Shown here: positions 16,163 to 24,691 of the stretch, piece by piece | Position numbering within the stretch: the stretch's first letter is position 1 | Layout of the letters: each line of letters opens with the position of its first letter | Assembly: GCA_964634465.1 (NCBI GenBank) | Contig: CAZWLY010000006.1 | Location: 62,001 to 126,000 of the forward strand | Direction: 5' to 3' | Length of the DNA stretch: 64,000 bases | DNA from: CAZWLY01 sp964634465 | GTDB lineage: Bacteria; Desulfobacterota; Desulfarculia; G963662305 | The notes under the pieces: generated by a model | The model's input: the letters and a program-made list of their open reading frames with translations, nothing else | What the model was told of the DNA's origin: nothing | The model's database searches: none | Program-made: the position numbers and the translations under genes

Positions 16163-17671
16163 CTAGACGCCGATGATTTCGAGTATCGCTTCCAGGTCCA
16201 AGTGGCGGCGGATCAGCTCGGCCAGGGCGTTGAACGAGGCTTCCTTGAGCGCGGCGTAGTTGGGGCCGAACTCCTCCGGCTCCGGACGGCCGGCCAGGCG
16301 GTGAAGCCGGACGACGAACCAGCGGCGAAACTCGTCGCCGTCGAAAAGACCGTGGAGATACGAGCCCCAGACCAGACCGTCTTCCGTCGCCGCTCCGTCC
16401 AGCACCCGCTCCCCGTCCCGGACGAGCTCGAAGACCGGGGCCGCGCCGCCGTCCCGCTCGCTTCGACCCATGTGGATCTCGTAGCCGGTCAGCTTGAGCC
16501 CCGGCCGGCCGATCGTTCCCAGACTCGTCGCCTCCACCTGGCTGAGCGTCTTGTCGCCGGCCATGACCGTTTCCACCGGCAGCAGGTTCAAGCCCTCCAC
16601 CCAGGGCAGATTCGACTCCACGCCCAGCGGGTCGGCGATGCTGCGCCCCAACATCTGAAACCCGCCGCAGACGCCGACGATCATCCCGCCTCTGTCGCGG
16701 TGGACGGCAAGGGCCCGGTCGTAGCCGACCCGGCGCAGCCAGGTCAGATCGCCGGTGGTGTTCTTGCTGCCGGGCAGGATGACCGCCTCGGCCTCGGGCA
16801 AGGGGTCGGGCGGGCTGACCCAGGAAAGCTCCACGCTCGGCTCGGCGGCCAGGGCGTCGAAGTCGGTGAAGTTGGAGATGTGGGGGAGGCGAATGACGGC
16901 CACCCGAACCCCTCGACCGGCTCGGGCCGGGGCCAGGTTGGCCCTCTCCACGGCCACGCCGTCCTCTTCGGGCAGGTAAAGATCGGTAAAGTAAGGCAAA
17001 ACGCCCAGAACCGGCACGCCCAGTTGCTCTTCCAGGAAGTCCAAGCCCGGCTTGAGCAGGCTGACGTCGCCCCGAAACTTGTTGATGACCAAACCCTTGA
17101 TCCTGGCCCGCTCCTGTGGCTCCAAAAGCTCCATCGTCCCCACCAGGGAGGCGAACACGCCGCCCCGGTCGATGTCGCCGACGAGCAGGCACGGGGCGTC
17201 GATCATCTCGGCCAGGCCCATGTTGACCAGGTCGCCGTCCCTGAGGTTGATCTCGGCCGGCGAGCCGGCCCCCTCGCAGACGATGATCTCGAAGCGTTCG
17301 GCCAACCGGTTGAAGCTTTCCATGACGAAGCGTTTGGCCCGGCTCTTGAAGGCATGGTACTCGGCCGCGTCCATGTCGGCCCGAACCCGGCCGTGGATGA
17401 TAATCTGGGCTCCGACGTCGCTCACCGGCTTGATCAGGATCGGGTTCATGTCGGCCTCGGGCTCGAGGCCGGCCGCCTCGGCCTGGGTCACCTGAGCCCG
17501 GCCCATCTCCTCGCCCGCGGCGGTGGTGAACGAGTTGAGGGCCATGTTCTGGGCCTTGAACGGGGCGACCTTGTAACCGGCCTGGAACAGCACCCGGCAC
17601 AGCCCGGCGGTGAGAACCGACTTGCCGGCGTGGGAGGCGGTGCCCAAGACGATTATCGGCTTGGCCGACAT
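16163..17671 (-). CDS. cobQ: cobyric acid synthase
   Basis: A 502-residue glutamine amidotransferase that amidates side chains b, d, e and g of adenosylcobyrinic acid diamide in cobalamin synthesis. The N-terminal ATP-binding domain begins IVLGTASHAGKSVLTAGL. The C-terminal class I amidotransferase domain has the nucleophile in GVCGGFQMLG and the catalytic His in SYLHGLFDGDEF. The PGSKNTTGDL motif is typical of CobQ. GGGGGAG precedes the ATG. No other cobalamin gene is in the window. Confidence 0.95.
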   Translation of the reverse strand: MSAKPIIVLGTASHAGKSVLTAGLCRVLFQAGYKVAPFKAQNMALNSFTTAAGEEMGRAQVTQAEAAGLEPEADMNPILIKPVSDVGAQIIIHGRVRADMDAAEYHAFKSRAKRFVMESFNRLAERFEIIVCEGAGSPAEINLRDGDLVNMGLAEMIDAPCLLVGDIDRGGVFASLVGTMELLEPQERARIKGLVINKFRGDVSLLKPGLDFLEEQLGVPVLGVLPYFTDLYLPEEDGVAVERANLAPARAGRGVRVAVIRLPHISNFTDFDALAAEPSVELSWVSPPDPLPEAEAVILPGSKNTTGDLTWLRRVGYDRALAVHRDRGGMIVGVCGGFQMLGRSIADPLGVESNLPWVEGLNLLPVETVMAGDKTLSQVEATSLGTIGRPGLKLTGYEIHMGRSERDGGAAPVFELVRDGERVLDGAATEDGLVWGSYLHGLFDGDEFRRWFVVRLHRLAGRPEPEEFGPNYAALKEASFNALAELIRRHLDLEAILEIIGV

Positions 17672-17917
17672 GGCTCCCCCGAAAAATCTGCCGGAGCATG
17701 TTTCATGGTTTCACCACCTCGTCGTCTCCTTTTTCCGGTTCACCGCCGATGGAGCCAGCCCTCCGGCGGCCGTCTCCACGCTCCGCCCGCCGCCAGGCGA
17801 GCGGCCGCGAGTCGGGTCGGGCCGAAGCCGATCTCGACCGAACGTCTCCGGCCGGTCGAACCCACCCCGGCGCAGCCAAGCCGCCGAGCGCCGTGCGGTC
17901 AAAATCGCCATGACGAA
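17672..17917. other. intergenic region, nothing recognised
   Basis: About 250 bp between cobQ and the ThiS-like gene, both on the minus strand. It is very GC-rich. Short frames open on both strands are Arg-rich and lack ribosome sites. No repeat or promoter was identified. Confidence 0.4.
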
Positions 17918-18118
17918 CTAGCCGCCGAAATCGGGGTGGATCAGTTCGACCTTGTCGCCTTCGTTAAGGATGGTCGAGGCGTAGTCCTCCCGCCGGATGT
18001 AGCGGTGGTTGACTTCGGCGATCATGTGGACGGTGTCTTCCCCCCGGCCCTCGATCAGTTCGGCCAGGCTTGAACCCGCCTCGATCTCTTCGGGCAAGCC
18101 GTCAACGATAATCCGCAT
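17918..18118 (-). CDS. ThiS/MoaD-like sulfur carrier protein
   Basis: A 66-residue ubiquitin-fold protein ending HPDFGG. The C-terminal GlyGly is the site that is adenylated and thiocarboxylated in sulfur-carrier proteins. The ThiS-like pattern IIVDGLPEEIEAGSSLAELI and the closing DKVELIHPDFGG fit. It may serve thiamin, molybdopterin or another sulfur-transfer pathway. No E1 (ThiF/MoeB) or partner synthase is adjacent, so the pathway is open. Confidence 0.75.
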   Translation of the reverse strand: MRIIVDGLPEEIEAGSSLAELIEGRGEDTVHMIAEVNHRYIRREDYASTILNEGDKVELIHPDFGG

Positions 18119-18228
18119 ACGGTCTCCTTTGGCCCCCTATTTTCCGGGGAAAAAGGCTTGCCGTCAACCTCGCTCGGAGTGCATATTGTAATAAACAGGG
18201 TTTAACCGGTGTTTCAAGGAGAAATGAG

Positions 18229-19560
18229 ATGTCCTCAGACTCCCCGAACTCCCGGGACATGATCCTCGATTCCCTGACCGAAGGCGTCTTCACCGTCGAT
18301 CCCGAGCTGACCATCCAGACTTTCAACAAGGCCGCCGAGGAAATCACCGGCCTGGACCGCTCCCAAGCGATCGGCATGAAGTGCTACCAAGTCTTCCAAG
18401 GCGACATGTGCCGGGAGAGGTGCGCCCTGAGCAAATCGATGCGCACCGGCCGGCCCTCTCTGGATCAGCGGGTCAAGATCCGGAACGCCAAGGGGCGGGT
18501 GGTGCCGATCAGCATTCGGACCTCGGTCCTCAAGGACCCGGCCGGGCGGGTGATCGGCGGGGTGGAGACCTTCAGGGACATGTCCACCGAGGAGGCGTTG
18601 AGAAAAGAGCTGACCGGGGCCTACAGTCTGGGCGATCTGGTGGGCAAGTCGCGGGCGATGCGGGACATCTTCGCCATCCTGCCCGACGTGGCCGAGAGCG
18701 AGTCCACCGTCCTCATCCAGGGCGAGTCGGGTTCGGGCAAGGAGATCCTGGCCCGAACCATCCACAACATGTCGCCCCGGGCCGAGGGGCCGTTCTTGCC
18801 GGTCAACTGCGCGGCGCTGCCGGACACGCTTCTGGAAAGCGAGCTGTTCGGCTACGTCAAGGGCGCGTTCACCGACGCCCGCTCGGACCGGCCGGGCCGG
18901 TTCGAGGCGGCCCAGACCGGAACGCTCTTTCTGGACGAGATCGGTGAAATATCGCCGGCGGTCCAGGTCAAGCTGTTGAGGGTCTTGGACGAGCGGGCCT
19001 ACGTCCCCCTCGGCTCCAATCAACCTCGACCGGCCGACGTGCGCCTGTTGGCCGCCACCAACCGCGACCTCCAGGAAGAGGTCCGTTGCGGCCGTTTCCG
19101 GTCGGATCTGTTCTACCGGCTCAACATCATCCGCATCGATCTGCCGCCTTTAAGGGAGCGACCCGAGGACATCCCTCTCTTGGTCGAGTCGCTCCTCAAA
19201 AAACTCCGGGCCCGGACCGGCAAGGATATCCGAGGTCTGACCGCCGAGGCCGCCGCGGCGCTGATGGCCCACCCCTTCCCCGGCAACGTCCGCCAGTTGG
19301 AAAACGCTCTGGAACACGGCTTCGTCCTTTGCCGGGAATCACTGATCGACCTGGAGCATCTCCCGGCCGATTTCCGCCAGTCGAGCGCCGCTTCGACGAC
19401 CGGCCCGCCCGAAACCGAGGGTCTGCTGGCCAAGACCGAGCACCAACTCATCGTCGAGGCCCTGGCCCGCCACGACGGCAAGCGCAAGGCCGCGGCCGAG
19501 GAGTTGGGCATCTCGACCACCACCCTCTGGCGGCGGATGAAAGCCTACGGCTTGCTCTAA
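18229..19560 (+). CDS. PAS-domain sigma-54-dependent transcriptional activator
   Basis: A 443-residue regulator. Residues about 5-120 are a PAS domain with a cysteine cluster (CYQVFQGDMCRERC). The AAA+ domain (about 135-370) has Walker A GESGSGKE, Walker B LFLDEIGE and the sigma-54 contact loop as GAFTDA, a natural variant of GAFTGA. The C-terminal Fis-type helix-turn-helix ends GISTTTLWRRMKAYGLL. There is no receiver domain, so it senses through PAS. A ribosome site AAGGAGA precedes the ATG. Target genes are unknown. Confidence 0.9.
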   Translation: MSSDSPNSRDMILDSLTEGVFTVDPELTIQTFNKAAEEITGLDRSQAIGMKCYQVFQGDMCRERCALSKSMRTGRPSLDQRVKIRNAKGRVVPISIRTSVLKDPAGRVIGGVETFRDMSTEEALRKELTGAYSLGDLVGKSRAMRDIFAILPDVAESESTVLIQGESGSGKEILARTIHNMSPRAEGPFLPVNCAALPDTLLESELFGYVKGAFTDARSDRPGRFEAAQTGTLFLDEIGEISPAVQVKLLRVLDERAYVPLGSNQPRPADVRLLAATNRDLQEEVRCGRFRSDLFYRLNIIRIDLPPLRERPEDIPLLVESLLKKLRARTGKDIRGLTAEAAAALMAHPFPGNVRQLENALEHGFVLCRESLIDLEHLPADFRQSSAASTTGPPETEGLLAKTEHQLIVEALARHDGKRKAAAEELGISTTTLWRRMKAYGLL

Positions 19561-19654
19561 CCCGGCTCCGGGGCCGGCAATCCACTCATGTCCCGTAAAT
19601 CGGGTTCCGGCCTGGGCTGGAGGATTTTGGCCGGCCCGCGGCCTCGATAACCTA

Positions 19655-19744
19655 CCCCGCCGCAAGCGACGGGGTATCGGCGGCGGATGCGGAGTCGCTC
19701 TTCTTCGCCGCAAACTGCAGGGAATGAACCCCCTGGGGATTCAA
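19655..19744 (+). repeat. dispersed three-hairpin repeat, copy A
   Basis: A unit of about 90 bp that begins CCCCGCCGCAAGCGACGGGG and ends GAATGAACCCCCTGGGGATT. It contains three inverted repeats: CCCCG-CCGC/GCGA-CGGGG, the middle GCCGC-AAAC-TGC type, and AACCCC/GGGGATT. It aligns closely with copies at 26731-26833 (reverse) and 55277-55370. No transposase is adjacent. It occupies the gap between the sigma-54 activator and the sirtuin. Confidence 0.8.
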
Positions 19745-19779
19745 AGCCGCCCTTCCTCTCCTAGCCCCGCACCCGTTCT

Positions 19780-19808
19780 TTGACACCCCTCGACCGACCG
19801 GCTAAGAT
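19780..19808 (+). promoter_or_regulatory. sigma-70 promoter of the sirtuin operon
   Basis: TTGACA (19780-19785), 17-bp spacer, TAAGAT (19803-19808). Both hexamers are near consensus; the sirtuin ATG lies 33 bp downstream. Confidence 0.75.
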
Positions 19809-19841
19809 TAGGCCCGTATCCGATCGAAAGGGGGCCTCGCC

Positions 19842-20597
19842 ATGCTCCAAGTCGGCCTCGACCAGACCCTTCTGGAGCGCGCGCGCAAGCATCTGGCCCG
19901 GGCGAAGAGGGTGACCGTTCTGACCGGAGCCGGCGTCTCGGCCGAGAGCGGCGTGCCCACATTTCGCGGCGCGGACGGGCTGTGGAAAAACCACGACGTC
20001 ACCCAACTGGCCACGCCCCAGGCCTTCGCCGCCGACCCGGCCCTGGTCTGGGAGTTCTACAACTGGCGGCGGGCGCTCCTCAAGAAATGCAGCCCCAACC
20101 CGGCCCACCTGGCCCTGGCCGAGTTCGAGGCCCGGCGGCCGGATTTCACCCTGATCACCCAGAACGTGGACGGTCTCCACGCCCAGGCCGGCTCGCGCAA
20201 CATCTTGGAAATTCACGGCAACCTGTGGCGAGTCAGGTGCCTCGGCTGCGGCCGGGAGGTGCTCGACGAACGCTCCCACCTGCCCTTCCCGCCCCAGTGC
20301 GAGGAGTGCGGCCAGATGCTCCGGCCGGCCGTGGTCTGGTTCGGCGAGGCCCTCGACCCGGCGCTGCTCGAAGCCTCGACCAGCGCCTGCCAAAGCTGCG
20401 ACCTGCTCATCGTCATCGGCACCTCGGCCGTGGTCCACCCGGCCGCCTCGCTGGCCCCGTTGGCCAAAAGGAGCGGAGCGGTCGTCATCGAGGTCAACCT
20501 GGAGGCGACGCCCCACTCGACCATGGTCGATCTCTCCCTTCAGGGCAAAGCCGGGGAGATCGTCCCGGCCCTCCTTTCGGACGAGGGGGCGGCTTGA
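19842..20597 (+). CDS. cobB: NAD-dependent protein deacylase, Sir2 family (class III)
   Basis: A 251-residue sirtuin that removes acyl groups from lysine using NAD. Visible are the NAD loop GAGVSAESGVPTFRGADGLW, TQNVDGLHAQAGS, the general base in EIHGN, a zinc site of two CxxC pairs (CLGC and CEEC) and GTSAVVHPAA. Tyr73 and Arg76 in FYNWRR match the Tyr-x-x-Arg pair that lets class III sirtuins accept succinyl- or malonyl-lysine. A strong promoter lies just upstream and the SAM hydrolase gene starts two bases after the stop. Confidence 0.92.
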   Translation: MLQVGLDQTLLERARKHLARAKRVTVLTGAGVSAESGVPTFRGADGLWKNHDVTQLATPQAFAADPALVWEFYNWRRALLKKCSPNPAHLALAEFEARRPDFTLITQNVDGLHAQAGSRNILEIHGNLWRVRCLGCGREVLDERSHLPFPPQCEECGQMLRPAVVWFGEALDPALLEASTSACQSCDLLIVIGTSAVVHPAASLAPLAKRSGAVVIEVNLEATPHSTMVDLSLQGKAGEIVPALLSDEGAA

Positions 20598-20599
20598 GG

Positions 20600-21394
20600 A
20601 TGCCGATCGTCACCCTGACCACCGACTTCGGCCTGGACGACCCCTATGTCGGCCAGGTCAAGGGCGTCATCCTGAGCCTCTGTCCGGAGGCGACCCTGGT
20701 CGATCTGAGCCACCACATTCCGGCCCAGGACGTGATGCGGGCGGCGGTGGTGGTGGCCGAGTCGCACCGCTACTTCCCGGCCGGGACGATCCACCTCGCC
20801 GTGGTCGATCCCGGCGTCGGCACCCAGCGCCGGGCCCTGGTGGTCGAGGCCCGCGATCAACTCTTCATCGCCCCGGACAACGGTCTGTTGACTCTCGTTC
20901 TCAGCGGCCTGGACATCGAGGCCGGCGAGGTGGAAATCCACGTCATCAGCGAAACCAAATACCTCAACCGGAACATCAGCCCCACCTTCCACGGCCGGGA
21001 CGTCTTCGCCCCGGCGGCGGGGCATCTGGCCAACGGCCTAAATCCGGCCGAGTTGGGGCCGAAAGTGAACGACCCGGTCCTGCTGGATCTGCTGAAACCG
21101 GAAAAATCGGTCAAAAAGATCACCGGCCGGGTGCTCTACGTCGATCACTTCGGCAACCTGATCACCAACATCCCGGCCGCCGACATCCTGGACCGGCACC
21201 GGGGCCGGGTGCCGACCATCCGCCTGGCCGGCCACACGCTCACCGGCCTGCACGTAACTTACGCCGAGGTCGAGCCGGGCCAGCCGCTGGCTCTGATCGG
21301 CAGCCTGGAGCTGCTGGAGATCAGCGTCAATCTGGGCCGGGCCGACGAGTTCTTCGACGCCGGCCAAGGCGAACCGGTGGAGGTGAGCTGGTAG
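20600..21394 (+). CDS. SAM hydrolase / SAM hydroxide adenosyltransferase (DUF62)
   Basis: A 264-residue member of the fluorinase/chlorinase-fold family. It opens with IVTLTTDFGLDDPYVGQVKGV, includes HLAVVDPGVGTQRRAL and the FHGRDVFAPAAGHLA and YVDHFGNLITNI motifs. Most family members hydrolyse S-adenosylmethionine to adenosine and methionine rather than halogenate it. The start at 20600 follows the sirtuin stop directly, so the two genes are translationally coupled. A longer open frame upstream overlaps the sirtuin in the wrong frame and is not used. Confidence 0.9.
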   Translation: MPIVTLTTDFGLDDPYVGQVKGVILSLCPEATLVDLSHHIPAQDVMRAAVVVAESHRYFPAGTIHLAVVDPGVGTQRRALVVEARDQLFIAPDNGLLTLVLSGLDIEAGEVEIHVISETKYLNRNISPTFHGRDVFAPAAGHLANGLNPAELGPKVNDPVLLDLLKPEKSVKKITGRVLYVDHFGNLITNIPAADILDRHRGRVPTIRLAGHTLTGLHVTYAEVEPGQPLALIGSLELLEISVNLGRADEFFDAGQGEPVEVSW

Positions 21395-21491
21395 CGACAG
21401 CCGCCGGTCCACCGCGACGCCGGCAAGGTATTATGCTCATCAACAGCTCGAAATATCAGCCAAAATCAAGAACAGCATAGGGGCAGCACCG

Positions 21492-22604
21492 ATGACCGAC
21501 AACTCTCCCCAGGCGGCCAGGCTCAAGGCTCTGCGGGACCGGCTCGAGGAAAACGGCCTCGACGCCCTACTCGTCAGCCAACCCGACAACCGCCGCTACC
21601 TCTCGGGCTTCAAGGCCGAGGACGCCTCGCTGACCGAGTCCTCGGGCCACCTGCTGATCACCAGCCGGCGGGCCATTCTGGCGACCGACTTCCGCTACGC
21701 CGAGGCGGCGGCCGAAGAGGCGCCGCTCTTCGAGGTCATGGTCTACAAGAAGGGCCTGGCCGAACTCCTGGCCGGGCTCTTGGACGGCCGGGCGGGCGAG
21801 TTGGAGATCGAAAAACTGGGCTTCGAGAGCGACTGGCTGACCTATGCAGCGGTCCAGAAGTTGACCGAAAAACTGGGCCAGAACCGGCTGGTTCCCTCTC
21901 GCAACCTGGTCGCCAACCTGCGACTCATCAAGGACGCCGGCGAGACGGCCGCCATGGAGCGCTCCCTGGCCGCCATCGAGGCGGTGATGGACGAGCTGAT
22001 CGAGCTTCTCAGGCCGGGAATGAGCGAGCGGGAGGCAGCCTGGCGGATCATCGAGGGCCTTGAAAAACGCGGCTGCGAACCGGCCTTCCCGCCCATCGTC
22101 GCCTCCGGGCCCAACGGGGCCAAACCCCACGCCACGCCGACGGAGAGAGTCATCGCCGAGGGAGAACCGATCGTCATCGACGCCGGGGCCAGGCTCGACG
22201 GCTACTGCTCGGACATCACCCGGACCGTCTGCCTGGGCCGGCCCGACGACAAGTTCAAGGCGGTCTACACCGCGGTCCGGAAGGCCCAACTGGCGGCCAT
22301 CGAGGGCATCGAGCCGGGCATGGACTCGGTCGCGGCCGACAAGCTCGCCCGGGACGTGATCGCCGAAGCCGGTTACGGCGAGGCCTTCGGACATTCCCTG
22401 GGCCACGGCGTCGGCCTAGCCACCCACGAGGCCCCCTCGGTCGGACCGCTCAAGCCGGTCGAGCTTCGGCCGGGCATGGTCTTCACCGTGGAGCCGGGCG
22501 TCTATCTCCCCGGCTGGGGCGGCGTCCGGCTGGAGGTGATGGTCGAACTGACCGAGACCGGCCTGCGCCGGCTGGGCCGACTGGATCGGTTCTACGAGTT
22601 TTGA
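21492..22604 (+). CDS. M24 family Xaa-Pro aminopeptidase
   Basis: A 370-residue metallopeptidase. The N-terminal creatinase-like domain (about 1-140) begins with DNRRYLSGF-type residues. The C-terminal pita-bread domain holds the five dinuclear-metal ligands: two Asp in IDAGARLDGYCSDITR, His in GHSLGHGVGLATHEAPS, and Glu residues in FTVEPGVY and RLEVMV. It cleaves N-terminal residues before proline in peptides. It leads a tight run with a GNAT protein, a thioesterase and a small membrane protein. Confidence 0.93.
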   Translation: MTDNSPQAARLKALRDRLEENGLDALLVSQPDNRRYLSGFKAEDASLTESSGHLLITSRRAILATDFRYAEAAAEEAPLFEVMVYKKGLAELLAGLLDGRAGELEIEKLGFESDWLTYAAVQKLTEKLGQNRLVPSRNLVANLRLIKDAGETAAMERSLAAIEAVMDELIELLRPGMSEREAAWRIIEGLEKRGCEPAFPPIVASGPNGAKPHATPTERVIAEGEPIVIDAGARLDGYCSDITRTVCLGRPDDKFKAVYTAVRKAQLAAIEGIEPGMDSVAADKLARDVIAEAGYGEAFGHSLGHGVGLATHEAPSVGPLKPVELRPGMVFTVEPGVYLPGWGGVRLEVMVELTETGLRRLGRLDRFYEF

Positions 22605-22616
22605 GTCGGAGGAATC

Positions 22617-23060
22617 GTGGCCGCCGAGATCGAAATCGTCGAGCGTCTGCCGAGCGTGGAGGAGTACCAGGACCTCCGCCGAGAGGCCGGTTGGCCCGAA
22701 GTGGCCGACGAGGCCGTCCGGCGGGGCTTCGAGGGCGGGCTTTACGGCCTGGTGGTCCTGAAAGGCGGGCGGGTCATCGGCTGCGGCCGGGTGGTCGGCG
22801 ACGGCGGAATGTACTTCTACCTCCAGGACATCATCGTCCGGCCCGAATACCAGGGGCAAGGCGTCGGCAGAGCGATCATGGACCGCCTGATGGACTTCAT
22901 CGCCGGGCAGGCCGGCCGGGGTTCGCAGATCGGTCTCTTGGCCGCGGCGGGCAAGGCCGGCTTCTATGAAAGATGGGGCTTCAGCGTCCGCACCCCGGAG
23001 CGGCCCGGCATGGATCTGGTCTGGTCCGGCGGGCCGGGAGAGGCCGAGGAGCGAGAATGA
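22617..23060 (+). CDS. GNAT family N-acetyltransferase
   Basis: A 147-residue acetyl-CoA-dependent acetyltransferase. The pyrophosphate-binding motif A is IIVRPEYQGQGVGRAIMDRL, followed by the FYERWGF beta-bulge region. The start is a GTG with GGAGG seven bases before it, 12 bp after the peptidase. It overlaps the next gene by four bases. The acceptor substrate is unknown. Confidence 0.88.
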   Translation: MAAEIEIVERLPSVEEYQDLRREAGWPEVADEAVRRGFEGGLYGLVVLKGGRVIGCGRVVGDGGMYFYLQDIIVRPEYQGQGVGRAIMDRLMDFIAGQAGRGSQIGLLAAAGKAGFYERWGFSVRTPERPGMDLVWSGGPGEAEERE

Positions 23061-23479
23061 AGCGACTCGACGTCGGCGATCTGGACGCCTTGATGGCGGC
23101 GGCCAACGACTCGGGCCTGCCCAGGCTGCTGGGCCTCGAGGCCTATGAGATCGGTCCCGGCCGGACCAAGGCCAGGATGACCATCACCGAGAAGCACCTC
23201 AACCTGATGGAAGCGACCCACGGCGCCGCACTCTACGCCCTGGCCGACCACGTCTGTTCCCTGGCCGGCAACTCCCTCGGCCGCCGGGCGGTGATGACCC
23301 AGTCCTCGACCTACTTCTTCGCCAACCCCGAACTGGGCGACGAGATCACCGCCGAGGCCCGGGTCAAGAGCGCCGGCCGCCGCCTGGGCTATCTGGAGGT
23401 CGAGGTCGCCGACGCTCGAGGCCGGCTGCTGTTGAGATTCGACGCCAGCTTCTATTTTTTGGACAGGGGGCCCCAATGA
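23057..23479 (+). CDS. hotdog-fold thioesterase (PaaI-like)
   Basis: A 140-residue hotdog protein. The catalytic helix region HLNLMEATHGAALYALADHV and the strand ending SSTYFFANP match the PaaI-type acyl-CoA thioesterases. It hydrolyses CoA thioesters; the acyl group is unknown. The start (ATG at 23057) overlaps the GNAT stop as ATGA, and its own stop overlaps the small membrane protein start in the same manner. A 3-hydroxyacyl-CoA dehydrogenase follows with its own promoter. Confidence 0.87.
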   Translation: MKRLDVGDLDALMAAANDSGLPRLLGLEAYEIGPGRTKARMTITEKHLNLMEATHGAALYALADHVCSLAGNSLGRRAVMTQSSTYFFANPELGDEITAEARVKSAGRRLGYLEVEVADARGRLLLRFDASFYFLDRGPQ

Positions 23480-23658
23480 AACCGCGCAACAAGCTGATCG
23501 TCTGGCTCATCGTCTTGGGTCTGGTCGACGTCGTGGTCCCGGTGCCGGTCCTGGCCGCGACCGGAATATACATCGCCGCCACCCGGCCGCCCTGGTTCAG
23601 GCGGCTGGTGAGCGACCTCTACGCCGACGCCCCGCCGCCGGACGCGACGACCCCTTGA
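23476..23658 (+). CDS. small single-pass membrane protein (60 aa)
   Basis: A 60-residue protein with a basic start (MKPRNK), a hydrophobic segment rich in Val/Leu/Ile through residue 35 and a short Pro-rich tail. It overlaps the thioesterase by four bases, so translation is coupled. No family recognised; it probably sits in the inner membrane. Confidence 0.65.
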   Translation: MKPRNKLIVWLIVLGLVDVVVPVPVLAATGIYIAATRPPWFRRLVSDLYADAPPPDATTP

Positions 23659-23684
23659 CACGGCCGCCGCACTTCAGCTATGGC
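23655..23684 (+). promoter_or_regulatory. candidate promoter of the 3-hydroxyacyl-CoA dehydrogenase
   Basis: TTGACA (23655-23660), 18-bp spacer, TATGGC (23679-23684). Perfect -35, weak -10. The start codon lies 44 bp downstream. Confidence 0.5.
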
Positions 23685-23728
23685 TAGTCTGCTTAGCTGA
23701 TTCTCCCCTTCACCCTAGGAGGCTGACC

Positions 23729-24589
<861 letters not shown>

Positions 24590-24613
24590 CCCCCAAGCCG
24601 CAAAAACCAAGGC

Positions 24614-24643
24614 GGGCGACCCGAAAGGGTCGCCCACCTTTTT
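24614..24643 (+). terminator. rho-independent terminator after hbd
   Basis: GGGCGACCC/GGGTCGCCC, a perfect 9-bp stem with a GAAA loop (24614-24635), followed by ACCTTTTT. It lies between hbd and the convergent polysaccharide locus and may work in both directions. Confidence 0.9.
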
Positions 24644-24691
24644 CGATCCGCCCGGCCGGCTGAATCGAACCGTATCGGTCAGGCCGGCAGG

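Noticed and set aside
17711..17911. 66-residue minus-strand frame between cobQ and the ThiS-like gene
   Set aside because: No ribosome site, Arg/Gly/Thr-rich and unlike any family.
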